A stretch of DNA of 64,000 nucleotides from Paracoccus gahaiensis (GTDB lineage: Bacteria; Pseudomonadota; Alphaproteobacteria; Rhodobacterales; Rhodobacteraceae), in contig NZ_SUNI01000001.1 in NCBI RefSeq assembly GCF_005048225.1, forward strand, positions 496,001-560,000, given 5' to 3'. Shown piece after piece: positions 57,799 through 64,000 of this stretch. The notes below the pieces were generated by a model. That model saw only the letters and a list, made by a program, of their open reading frames with translations. It had not been told where the DNA came from and did no database searches. The first letter of the stretch is position 1. The number at the start of each line of letters is the position of its first letter. The position numbers were made by a program, and so were the translations under genes.

Positions 57799-58911
57799 AT
57801 GAAGACCGACGCCCCCGACATTCCCGAACCCGACCGCGTGCCCGGCGCCCCCCATCCGCGCCACGCGCCCCGCGTGATCGGACAGGACACGGCCATCGCC
57901 GCCTTCACCGAGGCCGCGCGCGGGGGTCGCCTGCACCACGCCTGGCTTTTGACCGGGCCGCGCGGCGTGGGCAAGGCGACCCTGGCCTGGGCCATCGCGC
58001 GCTGGCTTCTGGCCGGAGCCGACAGTGCCGATCTGTCGGTCGACCGGGAGGCGCCCGAGGTGCGGCGCATCAGCGCCCTGTCCGAGCCGCGCCTGCAGCT
58101 GATCCGCCGCCCCTGGGACGACAAGGCCGGGCGCCTGCGGGCCGAGATCACCGTGGACGAGATCCGCCGCCTTCTGTCCTTCTTCCACCTCTCGGCGGCC
58201 GAGGGCGGACGCCGCGTCGCCATCATCGATGCCGCCGACGACATGAACACCGCCGCCGCCAATGCCCTGCTGAAGGTGCTGGAGGAACCGCCCAAGGACG
58301 CGCTGATCCTGATGATCGCGCATCAACCGGCGGGCCTTCTGCCCACGATCCGCTCGCGCTGCCGGACCCTGCGCCTGACGCCGCTGGCCCCGCGCCAGAT
58401 GGCGGGCATCCTGTCGGACATGGGCATCGACGAGGATGCCGAGGCGCTGGCGGCCCTGTCGGACGGCTCGGTGGGCGAGGCACTGCGGCTGGCGGGCCAG
58501 GGGGGGCTGGACCGCTATCAGGACTTGGTGGACCTTTTCGCCACCCTGCCCCGGATGGACCGGCTGGCCGCGTCGCGCTTTGCCGAGGCGGCGGCGGGGC
58601 GGGCGGGCGCGGACGGGGATCCCTTCGATCTGACCATCACGGTCTTGGACCGCTTCCTCACCCGCATGGCGCGCGCCGGGCTGATGGGCGCCCCCCTGCC
58701 GCAGGCGGCGAAGGGAGAGGGCGCGCTGATGGCCCGGCTGTCCCCCGACGACCGCGCCGCCCGGATCTGGGCCGAGGCGCAGGCCCGGCTGTCGGCGCGC
58801 GCCCGCACGGGCCGGGCGGTCAACCTTGACCCTGCCGCGCTGGTGATGGATATGGTCCTGGAACTGGCGCAGCTGCCGCCTGCCCAGGCCGCACCGCCGC
58901 ACAAGGGATGA
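57799..58911 (+). CDS. holB: DNA polymerase III delta' subunit
   Basis: This 370-residue clamp-loader subunit has an AAA+ core with GPRGVGKATLAW, the sensor region NTAAANALLKVLEEPP and the SRCRTLRL motif; the C-terminal collar domain follows from about 215. It is longer than E. coli delta' (334). An N-terminal stretch APHPRHAPRVIGQDTAI marks the usual start. It is followed 3 bp later by tatD. Confidence 0.93.
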   Translation: MKTDAPDIPEPDRVPGAPHPRHAPRVIGQDTAIAAFTEAARGGRLHHAWLLTGPRGVGKATLAWAIARWLLAGADSADLSVDREAPEVRRISALSEPRLQLIRRPWDDKAGRLRAEITVDEIRRLLSFFHLSAAEGGRRVAIIDAADDMNTAAANALLKVLEEPPKDALILMIAHQPAGLLPTIRSRCRTLRLTPLAPRQMAGILSDMGIDEDAEALAALSDGSVGEALRLAGQGGLDRYQDLVDLFATLPRMDRLAASRFAEAAAGRAGADGDPFDLTITVLDRFLTRMARAGLMGAPLPQAAKGEGALMARLSPDDRAARIWAEAQARLSARARTGRAVNLDPAALVMDMVLELAQLPPAQAAPPHKG

Positions 58912-58914
58912 CCG

Positions 58915-59712
58915 ATGCACGACGCGACCCCCCTGTCGCTGACCGACAGCCATTGCCATCTGGATTTCCCCGATTTCGACGGCGAACATGATGCGCTGAT
59001 CGCCCGCGCCCATGCGGCGGGGGTGACCCGGATGGTCACCATCTGCACCAGGCTGCGCCAGGAACCCCAGGTGCGCGCGCTGGCCGAGGCGCATGCGGGC
59101 GTCTTCTACGCCGCCGGCACCCACCCGATGAGCGTGGCCGACGAGCCCATGGCGACGCTGGACCAGTTGGTGGCCCTGGCCGATCACCCGAAATTCGTGG
59201 CCATCGGCGAGACCGGCCTCGACTATCACTACACCGCCGAGACGGCCGCCCTGCAGCAGGACAGCCTGCGCATCCATATCGAGGCCGCGCGCGTGACCGG
59301 CCTGCCGCTGATCATCCATGCCCGCGACGCGGATGACGACATGGCCCGCATCCTGACCGAGGAACATCGCGCCGGGGCCTATGGCTGCGTGATGCACTGC
59401 TTCAGCTCGTCGCCGGCCCTGGCGCAGGCGGCGCTGGATCTGGGCTTCTATCTGTCCATGTCGGGCATCGCCGCCTTCCCGCGATCCTCGGACCTGCGCG
59501 ACATCTTCAAGGCCGCGCCGCTGGACCGCATCCTGGTGGAAACCGACAGCCCCTACCTGGCCCCGCCCCCCCATCGCGGGCGCCGCAACGAGCCCGCCTA
59601 TGTCGCCCACACGGCGGCCGTGGGCGCGCAGGTCTTCGGGCTGGCCCTGCTCGATTTCGCCGCCCGGACCGAGGCGAATTTCGACCGCCTCTTTCCCAAG
59701 GCCGCCCGGTGA
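58915..59712 (+). CDS. tatD: TatD-family metal-dependent DNase
   Basis: This 265-residue TIM-barrel hydrolase has the metal-binding DSHCHLDF (D11, H13, H15), GETGLDYHY, HARDADDD, HCFSSS and the late VETDSPYLAP motifs. TatD proteins are 3'-5' exonucleases involved in DNA repair or degradation. It lies between holB and an MBL-fold gene, overlapping the latter by 4 bp. Confidence 0.94.
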   Translation: MHDATPLSLTDSHCHLDFPDFDGEHDALIARAHAAGVTRMVTICTRLRQEPQVRALAEAHAGVFYAAGTHPMSVADEPMATLDQLVALADHPKFVAIGETGLDYHYTAETAALQQDSLRIHIEAARVTGLPLIIHARDADDDMARILTEEHRAGAYGCVMHCFSSSPALAQAALDLGFYLSMSGIAAFPRSSDLRDIFKAAPLDRILVETDSPYLAPPPHRGRRNEPAYVAHTAAVGAQVFGLALLDFAARTEANFDRLFPKAAR

Positions 59713-60539
59713 GCGGCCCGACGCTGCGCGCCACCATCCTGGGCTGCGGATCCTCGGGCGGCGTGCCGCGCCTTGGCAACCGATGGGGCGATTGCGACCC
59801 CGCCAATCCCCGCAACCGCCGCCGCCGCTGCTCCCTGCTCATCGAGCGCGACGGCCCCCAAGGCACCACCCGGGTGCTGATCGACACCGGCCCCGATCTT
59901 GTGCCGCAGATGCTGGATGCGGACGTGGCGGTGCTGGACGCGGTCGTCTATACCCATGCCCATGCCGATCATGTCCACGGCATCGACGACCTGCGCCAGA
60001 TGGTCTTCAACGCCCGCCGCATCCTGCCGCTGCATGCCGACGCGCCCACGGCCCACGCGCTGACCACCCGCTTCGGCTATGTCTTCGAGACGCCCGAGGG
60101 CAGCCAGTATCCCCCCATCTGCGAACTGCACCCGATCACCGGGCGCATCACCGTCGACGGCCCCGGCGGCCCCGTCACCCTGATCCCCTTCCGCGTCCAG
60201 CACGGAGAGATCACGGCCCTGGGCTTCCGCATCGGCGGCCTCGTCTACCTGCCCGACGTCTCGGCCATCCCCGAGCCCGCCTGGCCGCTGATCCAGGATG
60301 CGCCGGTCTTCATCTGCGACGCGCTGCGCCCCCAGCCCCATCCCAGCCACGCGCATCTGGCGCTGGCGCTGGACTGGATCGCCCGGTCGCGCAGCCCGCA
60401 GGCCATCCTGACCAACATGCATATCGACATGGACTATGCCACGGTCGCCGCCACGACGCCCGCCCATGTCACCCCCGCTCATGACGGGCTGCAGATCACG
60501 ACGACCGCCCTGACCCCCGATCTTCCCCCCGCCGCATGA
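59709..60539 (+). CDS. MBL-fold metallohydrolase (PhnP-like)
   Basis: This 276-residue metallo-beta-lactamase-fold hydrolase has the metal motif THAHADHVHGIDD and an N-terminal GCGSSGGVPRLGNRWGDCD, a pattern shared with PhnP-type phosphodiesterases that cleave cyclic phosphate esters. The start is GTG at 59709, overlapping the tatD stop. The gene usually sits behind tatD in alphaproteobacteria; its substrate here is unknown. Confidence 0.88.
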   Translation: MSGPTLRATILGCGSSGGVPRLGNRWGDCDPANPRNRRRRCSLLIERDGPQGTTRVLIDTGPDLVPQMLDADVAVLDAVVYTHAHADHVHGIDDLRQMVFNARRILPLHADAPTAHALTTRFGYVFETPEGSQYPPICELHPITGRITVDGPGGPVTLIPFRVQHGEITALGFRIGGLVYLPDVSAIPEPAWPLIQDAPVFICDALRPQPHPSHAHLALALDWIARSRSPQAILTNMHIDMDYATVAATTPAHVTPAHDGLQITTTALTPDLPPAA

Positions 60540-61480
60540 GCGCCCTCTTCACGATCATCCTGCCCGTCTTCCTGATCGTGGGCTTCGGCTATCTGGTCGC
60601 CTGGCGCGGCTGGTTCGGGGCCAGCGCCGTGGACGGGCTGATGAATTTCGCGCAGAACTTCGCGGTCCCGACCCTGCTCTTCGTCTCGATGGCGCGGCTG
60701 GATCTGGGAACCGAGTTCCGCGCCCAGCTGCTGATCCCCTTCTATCTGGGCGCCTTCGCGGGCTACGGGCTGGGCTGGGCCGGGGCGCGCTATCTGTTCC
60801 ACCGCCCCCCGATGGATTGCGTGGCGATCGGCTTCGTCTGCCTCTTCTCGAACAGCCTGCTCCTGGGCATCCCGATCACCGAGCGCGCCTACGGCCCCGA
60901 GGCGCTGGCGGGCAACTGGGCGATCATCGCGCTGCATTCGCCGCTGCTCTACACCTTCGGGATCACGGTGATGGAGTTCACCCGTGCCCGGGGCAGCGGC
61001 CTCTCGGTCGGGCGCATCTCGCTGCGCGCGCTGACGGGCGTGCTGCGCACGGCGCTGGTCATCGGCATCCTGTCGGGTCTGTCGATGAACCTGCTGATGC
61101 AGGCGGGTCTGGTCCTGCCGCAGGGCTTCTGGGATGCCGCCGACATGATCGCCCGCGCGGCCCTGCCCGCGGCGCTCTTCGGCCTGGGCGGAGTCCTTTA
61201 CCGCTACCGCCCCGAGGGCGACATGGGGGCCATCGCGCTCTGCTGCGCCGCCTCGCTGATCCTGCACCCGGCCATCGCCTTCGGCACCGCCCACCTGCTG
61301 GGCCTCGACCGCGACGGGCTCCGCTCGGCGGTGATGACCGCCGCGATGGCGCCGGGCGTGAACGCCTATCTCTTCGCCAATATCTACGGCGCCGCCCGCC
61401 GCGTCGCCGCCTCCAGCGTGCTGATCGCCACCGCCCTCTCGACCCTCACGATCTGGATGTGGCTTGCACTGCTGCCTTAA
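60536..61480 (+). CDS. AEC-family transporter (auxin efflux carrier type)
   Basis: This 314-residue protein has about ten membrane segments in two groups (1-150 and 165-314) separated by a short loop, with FLIVGFGYLVAWRGWF at the start and MAPGVNAYLFANIYG near the end, typical of bacterial auxin-efflux-carrier-like proteins. These often export or import organic acids such as malate or malonate. It overlaps the MBL gene by 4 bp and ends the tmk-holB-tatD run. Confidence 0.87.
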   Translation: MSALFTIILPVFLIVGFGYLVAWRGWFGASAVDGLMNFAQNFAVPTLLFVSMARLDLGTEFRAQLLIPFYLGAFAGYGLGWAGARYLFHRPPMDCVAIGFVCLFSNSLLLGIPITERAYGPEALAGNWAIIALHSPLLYTFGITVMEFTRARGSGLSVGRISLRALTGVLRTALVIGILSGLSMNLLMQAGLVLPQGFWDAADMIARAALPAALFGLGGVLYRYRPEGDMGAIALCCAASLILHPAIAFGTAHLLGLDRDGLRSAVMTAAMAPGVNAYLFANIYGAARRVAASSVLIATALSTLTIWMWLALLP

Positions 61481-61483
61481 CGC

Positions 61484-61535
61484 CCCTTCATCTTGGCAAA
61501 AATATCCCGGGGGGCGCGGGGGGCTGGCCCCCCGC
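61484..61535 (-). repeat. Composite intergenic repeat, copy 4
   Basis: A perfect GCGGGGGGC/GCCCCCCGC hairpin (61516-61535) is followed on the minus strand by CCCCCCGGGATATTTTTGCC and AAGATGAAGGG (61484-61514). It lies between convergent genes, 25 bp after the hemerythrin-like gene stop in the sense orientation for that gene. Confidence 0.8.
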
Positions 61536-61559
61536 CGTCGCGGGACGCAAAGACCCCCC

Positions 61560-62144
61560 TCAGATCGGCACCCGCAACGCCCCCAAGGGTTCTTCCAGCA
61601 CCCGCTCCTCATAGCCGAAATGCGACCGGATCGCCCGATCGAGCGCCGCGAAGCCCTCGGCGCAGCGCGCGAAGGCGCCTGCGTCGGGCGCGGCGACCAA
61701 CGCCCCGGCCGCCGCAGCCAGATCGCCGATCAGCGCGTGGATCAGCCGATGCTCGGCCATCAGCCGCGCGATCACCGGGGCCAGCGCCGCCCCTCCGGCC
61801 GAGGACAGCGCGGGGAACATCCATTGCTCCTCGATGTCATGATGGTTCTGCAGCAGCGCGCAATCGCGCCCGCAGGCGGTGCCGAACATCGCCATGTTCC
61901 GCGCCAGCCGCGTGCCGGTGACGGCGGGCGCCAGCACCCCCGGCGCGGCAGTCCCGGCGCGGATCCGGACCAGCAGATCCCGGACCCCGTCCAATTCGGC
62001 CCGGTACATGTCGTGGATGGCGGCCAGCCGGCGGCCATGGGCGCGCTCGGCCCGGCTGATCGCGGGATAGGCGGGCGGGTCGGGGCGCGCCGCCGCGTCC
62101 TCCAGCTCGTCCAAGGTCATCGGCCCGCTCGTCGCCCCGGTCAT
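61560..62144 (-). CDS. Hemerythrin HHE-domain protein
   Basis: This 194-residue helical protein has metal-binding histidines and glutamates in the order expected for an HHE cation-binding domain: H43 (AAIHDMY), H99-H100-x-x-E103 (NHHDIEEQW), H131 (AEHRLIH) and H173-x-x-x-E177 (SHFGYEERVL). Such di-iron proteins bind oxygen or nitric oxide or sense redox state. It starts inside the potC stop (ATGA), a surprising partner for a polyamine transporter. Confidence 0.82.
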   Translation of the reverse strand: MTGATSGPMTLDELEDAAARPDPPAYPAISRAERAHGRRLAAIHDMYRAELDGVRDLLVRIRAGTAAPGVLAPAVTGTRLARNMAMFGTACGRDCALLQNHHDIEEQWMFPALSSAGGAALAPVIARLMAEHRLIHALIGDLAAAAGALVAAPDAGAFARCAEGFAALDRAIRSHFGYEERVLEEPLGALRVPI

Positions 62145-63091
62145 CGCGGGGTGACGCCGCGGATGCGCTCGGACCTTCGGCGCAACAGCTCGACCGTGGT
62201 CAGAAGCGCGATCGAGAAGATCACCAGCAGCGTGGCCACCGCCAGGATGGCCGGGCTGATCTGCTCGCGGATGCCGTTCCACATCTGGCGCGGGATGGTC
62301 TGCTGGTCGGGGCCGGCGATGAACAGCACCGCCACCACCTCGTCGAAGGAGGTGACGAAGGCGAACAGCGCGCCCGACACCACGCCCGGCAGGATCAGCG
62401 GCATGGTCACCTTGAAGAAGGTCGTGCGCGGATTGGCCCCCAGGCTGGCCGCCGCGCGGTTCAGCGACTGGTCGAACCCCACCAGCGTCGCGGTCACGGT
62501 GATGATGACGAAGGGGATGCCAAGCGTCGCATGGGCCAGGATCACCCCCAGATAGGTGCCCGCCAGCCGCCCGCATTGCGGGTCCAGACCCACCAGCGTC
62601 AGCAGTTCGCAGGGGTTCGAATAGAAGAAGAACATCCCCGTCGCGGTGATGATCAGCGGCACGATCATCGGAGAGATCAGGATCGCCATGATCGCCCGGC
62701 GATAGGGCATCTCGGGGCGCGACAGGCCAAGTGCTGCCAGCGTCCCCAGCCCGGTCGCCACGATGGTCGAGAAGACCCCGATGATGATCGAGTTCTTGGC
62801 CGCCTTCACCCAGTTCGCATTGGTCCAGGCATCCGACCAGAAGGCCCAGCCCGTGGCCTCGGGGTCCTGCATCCCGAAGGTCAGCAGGCTGGAATACCAG
62901 CGTGTGCTGTAGCCCTCGGGGTCGAATTCCAGCATCCGGTCGGTGAAGGTGAAATAGGGCTCGGCGTTGAAACTCAGCGGGATGATGACCACGATGGGCG
63001 CGATCAGGAAGAAGAAGATCGCCGCGCAGCCGGCCAGATAGGCGTAATGCCAGATGCGCTCCAGCGGTGATGCATAGCTTGGAAGTGCCAT
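62141..63091 (-). CDS. potC: Polyamine-type ABC transporter permease (PotC-like)
   Basis: This 316-residue permease has six membrane segments and the EAA loop AAASLGANPRTTFFKVTMPL. An ~60-residue periplasmic loop between segments 1 and 2 (EPYFTFTDRMLEFDPEGYST...) is typical of the spermidine/putrescine PotC type. It lies 4 bp after potB and would form the channel with it. The ATPase and binding protein are presumably beyond the window. Confidence 0.9.
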   Translation of the reverse strand: MALPSYASPLERIWHYAYLAGCAAIFFFLIAPIVVIIPLSFNAEPYFTFTDRMLEFDPEGYSTRWYSSLLTFGMQDPEATGWAFWSDAWTNANWVKAAKNSIIIGVFSTIVATGLGTLAALGLSRPEMPYRRAIMAILISPMIVPLIITATGMFFFYSNPCELLTLVGLDPQCGRLAGTYLGVILAHATLGIPFVIITVTATLVGFDQSLNRAAASLGANPRTTFFKVTMPLILPGVVSGALFAFVTSFDEVVAVLFIAGPDQQTIPRQMWNGIREQISPAILAVATLLVIFSIALLTTVELLRRRSERIRGVTPR

Positions 63092-63095
63092 TCGC

Positions 63096-64000
63096 CTATC
63101 CCAGTTTCAAGTTGTCGACGCCGACGAGGCGGTCATAGACCCAGTAGAGCACCAGCACCGCGCCCAAGAGCAGGGCGGCCAGGGCTGCGGCCATCGACCA
63201 GTTCAGCGTGCCGGTCATGTGCTGGGCGATCATGTTGGAGATCAGCATCCCCGAGGATCCGCCGACCAGGGCGGGGGTGATGTAATATCCGACCGCCAGG
63301 ATGAAGACCAGCATCGCGCCCGCCCCCAGTCCCGGCAGGGTCTGCGGGAAATAGACCCGGCGAAACGCCGTCCAGCTGGTCGCCCCCAGGCTGCGGGCGG
63401 CGCGCACATAGGTCGGGTTGATCGTCCGCATCACCGAATACAGCGGCAGGATCATGAAGGGCAGCAGGATATGCGTCATCGCGATGATCGTGCCGGTCTG
63501 GTTGTAGATCATCTGCAACCGCTGGCCGCCCCCGATCACGCCCAGCCAGACCAGGATGTCGTTGACCACCCCCTGCTGCTGCAAAAGCACCATCCAGCTG
63601 GTCGTGCGCACCAGAAGCGAGGTCCAGAAGGGCAGCAGCACCAGGATCATCAGCAGGTTCGATTTCCGCATCGGCAGGGTCGCCAGCAGATGCGCGATGG
63701 GAAAGCCCAGGATGAAGGTCAGGGCGGTGATCACCGCCGACAGCCAGAAGGTGCGCCAGAACAGCGTGGCATAGATGCGCTGCTGTTCCTCGACCTGCTG
63801 GATGGCGCCGGTCTCGTCCCGGGTGCGGTCCATCGAGGCCAGGTAGAAATTCGCGGTCAGCGGCGTCGAGGCCTCGCGCATGACCGACCACAGGCGCGGG
63901 TCGCCCCAGTCCTCGTTGATCTCCAGCAGGTTGGCCTGATAGGGCGGCTCCATCCCGCCGCGCACCTGACGGCCGGTCGAGGTGAACAGCGACCGCGTGC
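63096..64000 (-). CDS. potB: Polyamine-type ABC transporter permease (PotB-like), 5' end outside the window
   Basis: The frame is open to the right edge, so the N-terminus and first membrane segment are missing; about 301 residues are visible. A long periplasmic stretch (SLFTSTGRQVRGGMEPPYQ to about EEQQRIYATLF) precedes five membrane segments. The EAA loop reads RAARSLGATSWTAFRRVYFP. Internal GTG/ATG codons near 63965 are unlikely to be the start because the upstream codons continue the loop. It pairs with potC. Confidence 0.88.
   Translation of the reverse strand, partial: TRSLFTSTGRQVRGGMEPPYQANLLEINEDWGDPRLWSVMREASTPLTANFYLASMDRTRDETGAIQQVEEQQRIYATLFWRTFWLSAVITALTFILGFPIAHLLATLPMRKSNLLMILVLLPFWTSLLVRTTSWMVLLQQQGVVNDILVWLGVIGGGQRLQMIYNQTGTIIAMTHILLPFMILPLYSVMRTINPTYVRAARSLGATSWTAFRRVYFPQTLPGLGAGAMLVFILAVGYYITPALVGGSSGMLISNMIAQHMTGTLNWSMAAALAALLLGAVLVLYWVYDRLVGVDNLKLG

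Noticed and set aside
63951..63965. Start codon of potB inside the window
   Set aside because: The frame stays open to the edge and the upstream codons (SLFTSTGRQ) continue the periplasmic loop, so the true start is outside.

Overview
The window is about 64 kb of GC-rich, gene-dense DNA with the protein content of a Rhodobacterales alphaproteobacterium, most likely Paracoccus or a close relative. The markers are the mitochondrial-type complex I accessory subunit NDUFA12, the nucleoid protein GapR, the accB-accC-aat-DUF2155-mlaD-NDUFA12 gene order, the urate hydroxylase PuuD, and a composite intergenic repeat of a type I recall from this family. The genus is inferred. Most neighbouring genes overlap by 1 to 14 bp (ATGA or GTGA junctions), so many starts can be fixed by ribosome binding sites inside the upstream gene. 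No prophage, insertion sequence, CRISPR array or rRNA operon was seen.

Layout. (1) 1-3960: the 3' end of an unidentified gene, then cobalamin-dependent methionine synthase split into two overlapping genes. (2) 3993-10631: choline to glycine betaine. The betI-betB-betA operon faces the choline ABC transporter choX-choW-choV across a BetI-like operator. (3) 10647-15035: capsule-type polysaccharide exporter (kpsM divergent from kpsE-kpsT), followed by sqdB for sulfolipid. (4) 15091-18446: an alpha/beta hydrolase, a DUF2147 protein, then hisA, hisF and hisE. (5) 18575-24411: biotin carboxyl carrier and biotin carboxylase, aat, DUF2155, mlaD, NDUFA12, clpX and clpP. (6) 24566-28704: pth, DUF2332, DUF2237, trpB and a cell-wall-hydrolase lipoprotein.

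(7) 28802-42210 is the largest coherent block, a purine catabolism island. Guanine deaminase and xanthine dehydrogenase (xdhA-xdhB-xdhC) make urate. PuuD, UraH and a PuuE-UraD fusion take urate to allantoate. AllE handles the later ureidoglycine step. A purine permease and LysR- and IclR-type regulators sit among them. Allantoate amidohydrolase (allC) and ureidoglycolate lyase (allA) are not in the window.

(8) 42227-49914: DUF3140, a DMT exporter, YebC, two similar SLC13/TrkA-C permeases around a DUF1127 mini-protein, a YmdB-type phosphodiesterase and a cold-shock protein. (9) 50070-53569: tRNA-Thr(UGU), a fused iron-type ABC permease, an unrecognised 291-residue protein, GapR and a small membrane protein. 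(10) 53857-61480: RhlE helicase, thymidine kinase, D,D-carboxypeptidase, then a tight chain tmk, holB, tatD, an MBL hydrolase and an AEC transporter. (11) 61560-64000: a hemerythrin-like protein coupled to polyamine-type permeases potC and potB, the last cut by the window edge.

No clearly new multi-gene system was found. The best candidates for a second look are the hairpin-plus-motif repeat family, the methionine synthase split, the PuuE-UraD fusion with a palindrome in its divergent promoter, the hemerythrin gene coupled to the polyamine permease, and the unknown gene at 52006 with a 16-bp tandem repeat at its stop codon.
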